Assembly (NCBI RefSeq): GCF_030817595.1
Contig: NZ_JAUSZN010000001.1
Location: 194,001 to 258,000 of the forward strand
DNA length: 64,000 nucleotides
Source of the DNA: Neobacillus niacini
Lineage (GTDB): Bacteria; Bacillota; Bacilli; Bacillales; Cytobacillaceae
Direction: 5' to 3'
The notes under the pieces were generated by a model, which saw nothing but the letters and a program-made list of their open reading frames with translations, made no database searches and had not been told where the DNA came from. The position numbers and the translations under genes were made by a program. Every line of letters starts with the position of its first letter. Position 1 is the stretch's first letter. Shown here one piece after another: positions 45,767 to 55,604 of this stretch.

Positions 45767-45859
45767 CTACCATATTATCCAATCGCGATAATGCATTTTT
45801 TTAATCTCTATTTTTGCATGGATTAGAAAATCATAAAACAGCTCTTCAGTGTTTGTCAT
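45767..45859 (-). pseudogene. C-terminal scrap of a LysR-type regulator
   Basis: The minus strand reads TNTEELFYDFLIHAKIEI. The DNA aatcataaaacagct is shared with the 3' end of the LysR gene at 27306-28217, where the protein ends KLFYDFLIETYERL. Only about 25 codons remain. This fragment suggests a lost paralogue. Nothing else is seen in 45735-45940. Confidence 0.35.
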
Positions 45860-45940
45860 CTAAGCCGTTTTTATTCCCGTTCAACTGGCGATAATGATAA
45901 AAAGTATGATTAATAATGCCAACTGCTAGGAGAAAAAAAC

Positions 45941-46810
45941 ATGTATGAAATAACCGTAAAACTCCCAACTAAAAAAATCGAGAGAATCATTACTCATTTA
46001 TATCAAAAAGGTTACTACCAAACCTTTTACGAAGTTCCATTAGATGTGGTCACAGATGCCAACGGCTATGCCTTTGTTGAGAAGAGGAATGAAACAACAG
46101 AACTTAATATCTATATAAATGAATATATCGAAGCAAGAGAACGACGTCAGTTGGTAGAATTATTAGCGATTGATGAGTCCAGTTTGGTGGTTAAGGAAAT
46201 TGAAGAGCTGAATTATCAGCAGAGTTTTGATGATATTTTCCTTGAGAATGGCTGGGTCATCACGACACCGGATAGAAAGAATCATTACGACAAAGAAAAA
46301 CGGATTGTACTAGACTCCCAAGGGAATTTTGGTACAGGCTATCATGAAACCACAAAAGATTGTTTGTACTTTATATTACAAAATGATTTTACAGGGTTGA
46401 GCGTTGCGGATATCGGAGCAGGTTCAGGAGTATTAAGTGTTGCTGCAGCACTCAAGGGAGCAAGTACCATCGATACATATGACATCCAACCGGTCGAACG
46501 GGAAATTCTTTATCAGTGTGAATTAAATGGTGTAAAGCCGGTGAATGTGATCCAAAGTGATTTAATCAAGAATAAAAATCGAATCCACAAAAAATATGAT
46601 TGGATCTTCCTCAATATCGGAACACAGGAAAATATCGATATCCTTAATGCCCAAAGACTCTTAGATTGCAAGGACACTACATTTATTACGTCAGGAATGC
46701 TTGGATGGAATTCCCATCGGGTAGAGACTATATTTGAAGAGGCAGGATTCTTGTTGAAGGAAAAGAAACAGAGTAACGAATGGGTCACATGTCTTTTTAG
46801 AACAACTTAA
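45941..46810 (+). CDS. PrmA-like class I methyltransferase
   Basis: The 289-aa protein resembles ribosomal protein L11 methyltransferase in layout: an N-terminal alpha/beta domain (about 1-115) and a SAM-dependent methyltransferase domain with GNFGTGYHETTKDCL (about 128-142) and motif I VADIGAGSGVLSVAAALKGA. The usual NPP-type catalytic motif is replaced by FLNIGTQE. The true prmA gene normally lies beside dnaJ, so this is a second, divergent member and its target is unknown. The start follows aggagaaaaaac. Confidence 0.75.
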   Translation: MYEITVKLPTKKIERIITHLYQKGYYQTFYEVPLDVVTDANGYAFVEKRNETTELNIYINEYIEARERRQLVELLAIDESSLVVKEIEELNYQQSFDDIFLENGWVITTPDRKNHYDKEKRIVLDSQGNFGTGYHETTKDCLYFILQNDFTGLSVADIGAGSGVLSVAAALKGASTIDTYDIQPVEREILYQCELNGVKPVNVIQSDLIKNKNRIHKKYDWIFLNIGTQENIDILNAQRLLDCKDTTFITSGMLGWNSHRVETIFEEAGFLLKEKKQSNEWVTCLFRTT

Positions 46811-46841
46811 ATCATATGTGGCAATAGTAATATTTAATTTC

Positions 46842-46876
46842 AAACCCTCGCTGGTTACAACTAGCGGGGGTTATTT
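46842..46876 (+). terminator. Terminator after the PrmA-like gene
   Basis: aaccctcgct / agcgggggtt with a nine-to-ten base loop, followed by atttatc. Confidence 0.7.
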
Positions 46877-46899
46877 ATCATTTTGGTGTTTTTTATTAA

Positions 46900-46914
46900 T
46901 GTAAGCGCATACAT
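46900..46914 (+). promoter_or_regulatory. cre box before a small hypothetical gene
   Basis: atgtaagcgcataca fits the WTGNAANCGNWWNCW consensus at every position and lies 30 bases before the ATG at 46945. Confidence 0.6.
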
Positions 46915-46944
46915 TGTTACTAAACAATGGAGGTGAAGCCTTGG

Positions 46945-47130
46945 ATGTATATTTATGGGAAAGACTATATTAAATATTTAAACGATGACAGTACGGGCTT
47001 ATTAACCTATGACCAATGGAAATATAAAAACAGTCTTCAGGGCATAAGTAACCGGAATTCAACCAAAAAGGTCGAAACAACTAGGTATAAGGGAAACTAT
47101 TCTTCAAGCGTTTTTAATAAAAATAAATAG
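46945..47130 (+). CDS. Small hypothetical protein (61 aa)
   Basis: The ATG at 46945 lies seven bases after a strong ggaggtgaa site; the ATG at 46927 overlaps that site and is less likely. The product begins MYIYGKDYIKYLNDDSTGLL and has many Lys, Tyr and Asn residues. There is no membrane segment or known motif. A fitting cre box stands upstream and a perfect terminator (47245-47278) downstream, so the unit looks like a real single-gene transcript under carbon control. No family is recognised. Confidence 0.5.
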   Translation: MYIYGKDYIKYLNDDSTGLLTYDQWKYKNSLQGISNRNSTKKVETTRYKGNYSSSVFNKNK

Positions 47131-47244
47131 TTTGATTATATGGCCGTGACAGAGGACCATTAAGCTTAAGACTAGTAAACAAGGATTCTTCAAAATATCA
47201 GCAAGGATGGAGTCGTAATGGTTCCATCCTATTATGTGAGACAA

Positions 47245-47278
47245 CAGACAGAAAATTTATGTTTTCTGTCTGTTTTTA
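47245..47278 (+). terminator. Strong rho-independent terminator
   Basis: cagacagaaaa / ttttctgtctg with a six-base loop is followed by tttttatttt. Confidence 0.85.
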
Positions 47279-47282
47279 TTTT

Positions 47283-47521
47283 AGGCTTTGTTAAATTTCA
47301 TTGTTGATTATGAGTACAAGGGTTAAAAGGTTGATGAAAGACAATTCAGTAGAATTCCCAATGAGATTAGTCCTTCATATGCGTGATGAAAGACAAATCA
47401 GGAGAGTTCCCAATGAGATTAGTCCTTCATATGCGTGATGAAAGACAAATCAGAAGATTTCGCAGTGAGATTAGTCCTTCATAGGAATTTCCGTGAGAAA
47501 ATTCTCTCCTTAACAGAGCCT
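47283..47521 (+). mobile_element. MITE B: 239-bp element with three 52-bp hairpin units
   Basis: It starts aggctttgttaaa and ends ttaacagagcct, with the inner flank ttgttgattat also shared with MITE A (opposite orientation). Three units start at 47333, 47385 and 47437, exactly 52 bases apart. Each pairs atgaaagacaaatc with gattagtccttcat (two mismatches). A TA dinucleotide stands at each edge. It sits in the gap between a terminator and the small minus-strand gene at 47561-47725. Confidence 0.7.
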
Positions 47522-47529
47522 TATTTTAA

Positions 47530-47553
47530 GAACCGCATATTATTATGCGGTTC
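47530..47553 (-). terminator. Hairpin after the 54-aa minus-strand gene
   Basis: gaaccgcata / tatgcggttc with a four-base loop is followed on the minus strand by ttaaaataag. It is a weak terminator. Confidence 0.5.
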
Positions 47554-47560
47554 GCCATTA

Positions 47561-47725
47561 TTAGATATTGTCATCATTAAAATCCGAAGAATCATTGTAA
47601 TCATACCGAAATCCGTCTTTAGCGGAAGTGATATTCTTATCAATCTGTACATTGTCAGTTTTATCAAGTAAAAACTCTTCGACTTTATTTAATTCATTCT
47701 TTGATTTTTCATCATTTGACTTCAC
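47561..47725 (-). CDS. Small acidic hypothetical protein (54 aa)
   Basis: On the minus strand a GTG start at 47723-47725 lies eight bases after a perfect aggaggt site. The product starts MKSNDEKSKNELNKVEEFLL and continues through DKTDNVQIDKNIT to an acidic end (YNDSSDFNDDNI). It is strongly charged with no membrane segment. The site, frame and terminator together make it a credible gene, although it is below usual size limits. No family is recognised. Confidence 0.55.
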   Translation of the reverse strand: MKSNDEKSKNELNKVEEFLLDKTDNVQIDKNITSAKDGFRYDYNDSSDFNDDNI

Positions 47726-47920
47726 CTGTATTAACCTCCTACCAGTAATTTTTACCTACCTATTATTCCTATAGAATTATTAATTATACCGAATTTTTAT
47801 GAAATGGACATGTTATTGCTTCATCTTTTGAAGGATCTCCCGGAATGCATGAGATAAAATTACAGTTTAGCAAAGTTTTTGATCTGGAAATTCATTCATT
47901 AACATTTAGGTAAAATATTT

Positions 47921-47954
47921 GAGACGGGAAGGGACTGTTCATCGGTCTCTTTTT
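47921..47954 (+). terminator. Terminator-like hairpin in a 356-base gap
   Basis: gagac / gtctc with an inner ggg-rich loop is followed by ttttt. The gap 47726-48081 otherwise shows no gene or clear repeat. Confidence 0.4.
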
Positions 47955-48081
47955 CCTATCCTTTTGTTTTATTTTGCTTTCTAATTCAGTCTTTAAAAAG
48001 CTACTAGGGTTGTATCTGAACCAACAAAAAATATAATAAGATTATAAGTCCAAAATATTTATTTATGGGGGTTGGATCAAA

Positions 48082-48624
48082 ATGGCAAAAGAAGCCTTAT
48101 TAATTGTTGATATGAGTAATGATTTTGTAGCTGATAATGGAACGTTAACTGTTGGTAAGCCAGCACAAGAAGTAGTGACTTATATTAAGGATTTTGCAAC
48201 AAAATTTTTAGCTGAGGGAAATGTAGTTGTCATATCCATGGATTCACACCAACCAAATGACACACACTTTGAACTATGGCCTCCACATAATATCGTAGGT
48301 ACAGAAGGGCAACAATTATACGGAGATCTACATGAGTGGTATCAAGTAAATAAAGATCATGAAAATGTAATTTATTCGCCTAAAACGAACTATAATGCAT
48401 TCTTTCAAACTAATTTAGCTGAGACTTTAAGAAATTTAGGAGTAGAAAAGGTTCATATAGTAGGGGTAACGACTGATATTTGTGACTTTTTAACAGTTGC
48501 AGGAGCAGATGCAGAAGGATTCAAAACGGCCATTCATAAACGAGGTGTAGCAACATTTACGGACCTTGGAGAAACAATGGTGAGCCATATGAAACTTTGC
48601 TTCCATACTGAAATTATTGAATAA
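48082..48624 (+). CDS. Nicotinamidase/isochorismatase-like cysteine hydrolase
   Basis: The 180-aa enzyme has the catalytic triad Asp10 (LIVDMSNDF), Lys101 (SPKTNYNAF) and Cys134 (GVTTDICDFL). The metal ligands of nicotinamidases are also present as Asp54 and His56 in MDSHQPND and His69 in WPPHN. This favours nicotinamide deamidation for NAD salvage over isochorismate or other amide hydrolysis. The start follows gggggttgg. It appears to be a single-gene unit. Confidence 0.85.
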   Translation: MAKEALLIVDMSNDFVADNGTLTVGKPAQEVVTYIKDFATKFLAEGNVVVISMDSHQPNDTHFELWPPHNIVGTEGQQLYGDLHEWYQVNKDHENVIYSPKTNYNAFFQTNLAETLRNLGVEKVHIVGVTTDICDFLTVAGADAEGFKTAIHKRGVATFTDLGETMVSHMKLCFHTEIIE

Positions 48625-48764
48625 ACGAAACAAATATGTCGGTGGTGCTAGATTCACTCGGATATGGTGTAACCCCCGAAAAAGTCCTGAATTTAAAAAT
48701 AAATGGTTAAAGGCATAATAGATAGGATGAAACGAAATGGAGAAATCACCAAAAGTAAAGAAAT

Positions 48765-48815
48765 GGCTGTCGAGACTTTCTCAACAGCCTGGAGGTAGCT
48801 CGCGAGCAACTACCT
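48765..48815 (+). mobile_element. Solo right end of the IS1182-type/MITE C family beside a hairpin
   Basis: ggctgtcgagactttctcaa and then cagcctg (48765-48791) match the right ends at 37818 and 57089. The end is followed directly by aggtag...ctacct (48793-48815), a terminator-like palindrome with centre ctcgcgag. No left end or second palindrome is found upstream, so this is probably a deletion remnant. Confidence 0.5.
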
Positions 48816-48898
48816 TATTGATAATTTTCTTTTGGCAATCGGGTTATTACTCTGTATATAAATTTCTAATAATAGTTGATTTAAAGAGTCTTTTTTGG

Positions 48899-49375
48899 TT
48901 AATTCAAATATTTTATATACCACGCATTCATAGCAGAATGGTCAGAACCCGATAGTGGTTCTTGTAAAAGGGTAAACCCCAATTTTTCATATAGTATACA
49001 AGCAGTTTTTAATTCATTCGTAGTTTCTAAGTAGCATTTTTCGTAATGTTTAGAGGCAAAAGACAAAGCTGTTTCCATTAGCTTCTTTCCGATTCCGAGG
49101 CCTTGTGATTTTGTAGTTAAATAAAGCTTTTGCAATTCGCAAACCTTATCAGGTTCGTTAAACGGTGCTATACCAATTCCACCAACTACTTCTCCTTCCA
49201 TTTCTACAACCCAATACTTCGCATGTTTTAGATTATTATAATAGTGGTGTAGGTCGTTAAGTTGAGGGTCAAAATAAGCTGTTCCAGGAATCGCTAATCC
49301 ATGTGATCTTAATGAATCTTGTATGATTTCTTTTATTTTAGGATTGTCCTCTTTTTTAATTTCTCGAATAATCAT
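48899..49375 (-). CDS. GNAT-family N-acetyltransferase
   Basis: The 158-aa protein has GNAT motif A at LYLTTKSQGLGIGKKLMETAL (acetyl-CoA loop QGLGIG, about residues 93-98) and motif B near YEKLGFTLLQEPLSGSDHSA. It resembles the putative acetyltransferases whose N-terminus reads IIREIKKEDNPKIKEII. The substrate is unknown. The ATG follows gaaggagaaacatt on the minus strand. It is convergent with the nicotinamidase-like gene. Confidence 0.82.
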   Translation of the reverse strand: MIIREIKKEDNPKIKEIIQDSLRSHGLAIPGTAYFDPQLNDLHHYYNNLKHAKYWVVEMEGEVVGGIGIAPFNEPDKVCELQKLYLTTKSQGLGIGKKLMETALSFASKHYEKCYLETTNELKTACILYEKLGFTLLQEPLSGSDHSAMNAWYIKYLN

Positions 49376-49591
49376 AATGTTTCTCCTTCAAATAGTTTTG
49401 ATAGGTTTAATAATTCTACTATAGGTTGCCTAACCCAAATAAAATATAACATATCTCGACTTTCTGATATACATTGCTGATAACGAAAATGAAAAAATGA
49501 GATGACAGGGCTGTCATCGTGTTTTTTATATACTGAGCAATGGAAGTTAAGGGCAAATCGGTAGTAAATCAAATATAAGGAGTGAAGTTAA

Positions 49592-50455
49592 GTGGAAAAA
49601 TATATGGTTTTCGTCTATGGAACCTTAAGAAAACATCAAAGTAATCATTATCTATTGATTAGTGCACCTTGTATTGCAAGTCAGTGCTGGACAGTTGGAA
49701 AGCTAATAGATTCAGAGAATGGTTATCCTTATTTAGTATCTTCCGCTAGTGGCAGAGTTTACGGAGAGCTTTATCTGGTGGATCAACTACAGCTTAAGGC
49801 GCTCGATACGCTTGAGGGATACTATGGTTCTAACCAAAATAATTACTATATTCGATCAAAGCAGCTGATTAATACAGATTCAGAGAATTATGAAGCATTT
49901 GTTTATTTATTGCCTAATGAAAAATTAACACCAAACCTCAAGGAAATAAAGAACGGAGACTGGAGTGTCAATCAACTATTGAAACAAAAACAGCCTCTAT
50001 TTTATTTTGCCTATGGTAGCTGTATGGACGCTGAAAGGTTCAAATTAGCTGGAGTTAACCATTATTTTCAAAAAGTAATTGGTCGCGGCATTTTGGAGCA
50101 TTATCATTTGCGTTTTACGAGAAAAGCCCATGACGGAGGTCGTGCTGATATCGTCGAGGAAGCTGGGGCGGTTGAAGGCAAAGTCTATGAAATACCACAT
50201 GAGGCTCTATCTTATTTATATCGACGAGAAGGTGTAAATGCAGGCTGCTATCGACCTACAGTAATCGATATCAATGTAAATGGCAGGCCACTTACAAACA
50301 TCCTTACATTTGTTGTCGTAGACAAAGAACCGGAAACAGCACCACCTGAGCATTATATCGAAGAAATACTTCGAGGAGGCAACGGATTTCTGAGTGAAGA
50401 GTATATGGGAAAAGTTAGAAAACAGTTGAAGGAATGTTTTAATTTTAATATATGA
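49592..50455 (+). CDS. ykqA: Double-domain gamma-glutamylcyclotransferase-like protein (YkqA-like)
   Basis: The 287-aa protein has two AIG2/GGCT folds: the first starts with VFVYGTLRKHQSN (residues 6-18), the second with YFAYGSCMDAERFKLA (about residues 139-154). YkqA-type proteins are related to gamma-glutamylamine cyclotransferases, but their reaction is not established. The GTG start lies nine bases after aaggagtg. It is a single-gene unit; 50456-50687 contains only a weak cre-like sequence (agaaaacgttattac). Confidence 0.75.
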   Translation: MEKYMVFVYGTLRKHQSNHYLLISAPCIASQCWTVGKLIDSENGYPYLVSSASGRVYGELYLVDQLQLKALDTLEGYYGSNQNNYYIRSKQLINTDSENYEAFVYLLPNEKLTPNLKEIKNGDWSVNQLLKQKQPLFYFAYGSCMDAERFKLAGVNHYFQKVIGRGILEHYHLRFTRKAHDGGRADIVEEAGAVEGKVYEIPHEALSYLYRREGVNAGCYRPTVIDINVNGRPLTNILTFVVVDKEPETAPPEHYIEEILRGGNGFLSEEYMGKVRKQLKECFNFNI

Positions 50456-50687
50456 AAAAGTGTGGGATATTCAAACGCTTAGTACGAATCGTGCCCGTAA
50501 ACGAGGAAAAGTGGGGTTGGCGGTAACGATAAGCTCCGAATTATTTTTAATAGAAAACGTTATTACTATTTTGTGAGTATCTGATTTCACTGTTTTTTAA
50601 ACAATGATGTCGGTTATTTTATGGGAACCATTTGCTATTTTTATTATGATAAAATAAGAAAGTATTTTGAGGAGCTTTATAACTAAC

Positions 50688-52445
50688 ATGAAAAAGATTT
50701 GGTTGTACTTTACGAATATCTACAATAATTCAAAGCTGAATGTTAAGCTTTTTATTATCATGTCATTGATTATGGTGACCGCACTGGTGTTTGTCCTGGG
50801 AGGCATTCGCTATGCATTTTCCCTTTATGATGAGCAAATCTATGCAAAATCCTCACAAGTGTTGATGATGTCTTCGAACAGCATAGAAGAGAAACTTAAA
50901 CAAGTCGAAGAAGTAAGCTATGAAATAGCCGTCGACCCAAACATTCAAAGAATTTTAATAGAACTTCAAGGAAATGTAGAGAAGTATGATTTTTACCGTC
51001 TCGAACAGGAAATTGAAGATCTCTTAGTGAAATACGCTGGTTCTGAGAAATATATACAGTCCATATATCTATATGATTCACAAGGAAGGGGATTTTTAGC
51101 TGGTTCCAGCAGTAACCCGCTAAACGCGACAGAAAAAGAGCTTGCTCTTAGCCAGGCAGTAAAGTATAAGGGGGAAAACCATTGGATGGAGAGAGACGGA
51201 TATAATGGGAATTTAACTTCCGTCCGCTTAATCCGTTCGTATGAGAACCTTAACTTTGATAATGTCGGCAAACTTCTGATTCGTGTTAATTTAGATACAA
51301 TTGTAAGCGATTTACCCAAACCAACTGGAGAGTTAGCAGGAAATATTGTCATTTCAGATGGGAATCACGTTTTTTACTCTGAAAAGGGGATGGATGATGT
51401 AGATACTTATCATTTTGTTTCTGAAAATGATCAAGGATACGGGATTGAAAAAATCAATGGGGAACGATCCTTTGTTAATTATTTCACAACTGATTTTGAG
51501 GGGTGGACATACTGGAGCATTATTCCATTTAACAGGCTGTTCTCAAAGATAACAGCTGTGAAATACTCTTTGGTGTTGGTTTTTGTGTTGATGTTCATTA
51601 TTTTGATTTCACTTAGTTTTAATTTTTTTAGTCGAATTACGAAGCCAATTCTAGAACTGGCTGGTACCATGCAAAAAGTTCAAAACGGCAACTTTACAAT
51701 CGTAAATACATTAAATCCCCCTAAGATTTATGATGATGAGGTGGGGATTCTATATCGGAATTTTAAAACCATGATTCAAAGAATTGATGAGTTGATTCAA
51801 GAGAATTATTCTAAGCAGCTTTTAATTAAGGAAACAGAATTTAAAGCACTGCAGTCCCAGATAAATCCCCATTTTTTGTACAATACGTTGGAATCTATTA
51901 ATTGGCTAGCAATCATCAACAAACAGAAGCAGATTTCAAGAATGGTTGAAGCCCTTGGAAATTTAATGAGAAATTCGATAAATTTTAAAGAAGATATCAT
52001 CACGGTCGAGGAAGAACTTGAAATTGTTACTAGTTACTTAACGATTCAAAAATACAGGTTTGACGATCGGCTGGAATTCCAATTGGATATCCCTTCAGAT
52101 TTTATGAAATGCAGGATTCCTAAATTAATCTTGCAGCCGCTACTTGAAAATTCATTCAAACATGCAGTTGAAACTTCAATCTATACCTCTGTGATTAAAT
52201 TGCAAGCCTATCAGGAACAGGACAAGCTTTTGATTCGGGTTGAAGATAATGGTCCTGGCATTGACCCCCTTATTCTCCAAAAGGTAAAAGAGGGAATAGT
52301 GAAGCCGAAAGGAACAGGAATTGGTCTGAATAATATTGATAATAGGATTAAGCTTTTCACAGGAGAACAGTATGGTTTAAGAATTGAAAATCTTTTAGGA
52401 AAAGGGACAGCAATTACGGTGGTTCTACCTTTTAAAACGGAGTGA
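50688..52445 (+). CDS. YesM-like sensor histidine kinase
   Basis: From the ATG at 50688 the protein has 585 aa (the TTG at 50667 forms part of the ribosome binding site). It has an N-terminal membrane helix, a dCache-like extracellular domain (about 40-285), a second helix (about 290-312) and a HAMP domain. The His_kinase domain follows with QINPHFLYNTLESINW (phospho-acceptor His395) and an ATPase domain (DNGPGID, GTGIGLNNID). It ends five bases before its response regulator. With the yesN- and yesO-like genes it mirrors the B. subtilis pectin locus order. Confidence 0.9.
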   Translation: MKKIWLYFTNIYNNSKLNVKLFIIMSLIMVTALVFVLGGIRYAFSLYDEQIYAKSSQVLMMSSNSIEEKLKQVEEVSYEIAVDPNIQRILIELQGNVEKYDFYRLEQEIEDLLVKYAGSEKYIQSIYLYDSQGRGFLAGSSSNPLNATEKELALSQAVKYKGENHWMERDGYNGNLTSVRLIRSYENLNFDNVGKLLIRVNLDTIVSDLPKPTGELAGNIVISDGNHVFYSEKGMDDVDTYHFVSENDQGYGIEKINGERSFVNYFTTDFEGWTYWSIIPFNRLFSKITAVKYSLVLVFVLMFIILISLSFNFFSRITKPILELAGTMQKVQNGNFTIVNTLNPPKIYDDEVGILYRNFKTMIQRIDELIQENYSKQLLIKETEFKALQSQINPHFLYNTLESINWLAIINKQKQISRMVEALGNLMRNSINFKEDIITVEEELEIVTSYLTIQKYRFDDRLEFQLDIPSDFMKCRIPKLILQPLLENSFKHAVETSIYTSVIKLQAYQEQDKLLIRVEDNGPGIDPLILQKVKEGIVKPKGTGIGLNNIDNRIKLFTGEQYGLRIENLLGKGTAITVVLPFKTE

Positions 52446-52449
52446 TACC

Positions 52450-54003
52450 ATGGCATACAAAGTGTTATTAGCAGACGACGAAAAGATTATTGTTGAAGGC
52501 ATTTCTAGTGCAATCGATTGGGCTGCACTTGATTTGGAGCTTGTGGCAACGGCAAAAAACGGGATTGAGGCATATGAAAAAATTGTCGCCAATGAGCCTG
52601 ACATTGTTATCAGTGATATCAGAATGCCTGGGATGGATGGTCTTAGTCTTGTAAAGAAGGTTTACGAAAATTATCCAACGGTGAAATTTATTCTATTGTC
52701 CGGATTCAGTGAGTTTGAATATGCAAGGACCGCCATGCATTATGGTGTCAAGAATTATTTGTTAAAGCCATGTAATGTGGAGAAAATTACTGCCGCACTT
52801 CAGGATGTACTAAATGAATTAAGGGATAAAAAGGACCAGGATACATTTATCCGTCAACTTCGTGAGAAATATGAAAAAGCTCGGCCCTATATGAAAGCGC
52901 AATACCTCACAGAATTCTTGTTAAGTAAAAGCCATTCAAATGAGGATTTATACTTCTATCAGCTGCTTTTTGATACTGAAATGAATAATAAACAAGTCAG
53001 GCTGATTCTTTTCAAACTTGAAGGTGAATTTTCTTATGAGCATTTGTTTGCGATCAAAAATATTGGCGCAGAAATATTTACTTCTCCCTTGTTAAATACC
53101 AATATTGGGGAATATGAACTTTTTCTAATCGAAGATAATCAAAATTTGGAAAAGCTTCATGATCAAATTGGTAGAATAAGAGAACTATTTCGTCAATACT
53201 ACAAAAGCGATACCACTGTAGCCATAAGCGATGGGGATAAAGTCCAAAACGTCAGAAGTTTGTACCGTGAAGCAATCGAGTGTTTGGAGCACCGTTTTTA
53301 TTTGGGGGAAGGAAGTATTATTAGCAAAAAAGATATCTTACCAGCTCAAACAGATTTCTCTAAAGATTTTATCATGGATGAACAACAGATTGTTTTAAAA
53401 ATCAAATCAGGGCATATCAAGGATGTTGGTGACGAACTTACTCGTATATTTGAAAAAATGGCTGATTTGCGGCTTGGTATTCATATGACAAAATCCTATT
53501 GTATACAGCTCTACATGACCATTGTCCAAACAGTTGATAAAGAGAGTATGCAAGCCTACCTTATGGGGACATCCGCATTGTTGGGCATGGAAACAGTGCA
53601 GCAAATACAAGAATATATCGAAACAACCGCGAAAAATATAACGATAGACTACTATAATAGGTTTAAGTCAAAACAGGTTTCCGTCATTAGTAAAGTAATA
53701 GACATTGTGAAAGAGAATCTGGGTAATCCTAATCTCTCCCTTAAAATGGTAGCGAATAATATCCTTTATATGAATCCGGATTATCTGGGTAAACTGTTTC
53801 GGCAAGAAACGGGTCAAAGATTTTCAGCCTATCTTACCAAGCTAAGGATTGAAAAGGCTGTGGATCTTATAGTGGAAATGGATGATGTAAAGATGGTAAC
53901 ACTTGCGGAAATGATTGGCTTTGGTGATAATCCACAATATTTTAGCCAGGTTTTTAAAAAATACACCGGCTATACACCATCTGAATATCGAAAAGTTACC
54001 TGA
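52450..54003 (+). CDS. YesN-like response regulator with AraC domain
   Basis: The 517-aa regulator has a receiver domain (about 1-120; phospho-acceptor Asp56 in VISDIRMPGMDG, Lys in YLLKPCN), a long middle region and a C-terminal AraC DNA-binding domain (about 415-515, LSLKMVANNILYMNPDYLGK and MVTLAEMIGFGDNPQYFSQV). It would be phosphorylated by the adjacent YesM-like kinase and activate the following binding protein and pectin genes. The start follows tgatacc without a strong site, so translation may be coupled to the kinase gene. Confidence 0.9.
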   Translation: MAYKVLLADDEKIIVEGISSAIDWAALDLELVATAKNGIEAYEKIVANEPDIVISDIRMPGMDGLSLVKKVYENYPTVKFILLSGFSEFEYARTAMHYGVKNYLLKPCNVEKITAALQDVLNELRDKKDQDTFIRQLREKYEKARPYMKAQYLTEFLLSKSHSNEDLYFYQLLFDTEMNNKQVRLILFKLEGEFSYEHLFAIKNIGAEIFTSPLLNTNIGEYELFLIEDNQNLEKLHDQIGRIRELFRQYYKSDTTVAISDGDKVQNVRSLYREAIECLEHRFYLGEGSIISKKDILPAQTDFSKDFIMDEQQIVLKIKSGHIKDVGDELTRIFEKMADLRLGIHMTKSYCIQLYMTIVQTVDKESMQAYLMGTSALLGMETVQQIQEYIETTAKNITIDYYNRFKSKQVSVISKVIDIVKENLGNPNLSLKMVANNILYMNPDYLGKLFRQETGQRFSAYLTKLRIEKAVDLIVEMDDVKMVTLAEMIGFGDNPQYFSQVFKKYTGYTPSEYRKVT

Positions 54004-54069
54004 ACTTAGGGGACAGCTGGCAATGAGCAGGAGAATAGATGGTTTAAGCTCTTGTCAAAAGGGGGATAA

Positions 54070-55368
<1,299 letters not shown>

Positions 55369-55392
55369 TTAAGATAGAGATAAATTGACTAA

Positions 55393-55410
55393 ACCAGCAC
55401 ATGTGCTGGT
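55393..55410 (+). repeat. Left copy of the duplicated terminator stem
   Basis: accagcacatgtgctggt, an 18-base perfect palindrome, occurs here and again at 57090-57107, directly bordering both ends of the IS. This left copy has lost its T-run to the insertion. Confidence 0.85.
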
Positions 55411-55468
55411 CAGATTGTCGAGAAAGGTATCTTTCTCGGCAATTTTTATTTTTCTGCCTGCCCAAAGG

Positions 55469-55604
55469 CCTGTTGATTTCCGCTCCAGTTGCTTCGCTTT
55501 CCGCGGGCGTGCCGGGGAGCCTCCTCAGCGCTTAAGCGCCTGCGGGGTCTCCCCGGCCCCGTACTCCCGCAGGAGTCTTCGCACCTTCCGCTCCAATCAA
55601 CAGG
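55469..55604. repeat. 136-bp G+C-rich Bacillus-type intergenic repeat inside the IS
   Basis: It is bounded by cctgttgatt and the inverted aatcaacagg, and contains cgctttccgcggg, cgcttaagcgcctgcggg and ttccgctcc, a wording seen in many Bacillus and Geobacillus intergenic repeats (from memory). The composition contrasts sharply with the surroundings. Its right edge overlaps the last codons of the transposase gene, so it may have changed the protein's C-terminus. Confidence 0.65.

Noticed and set aside
47435..47671. 78-aa plus-strand ORF
   Set aside because: It runs through the MITE B repeat and is antisense to a better-supported small gene.
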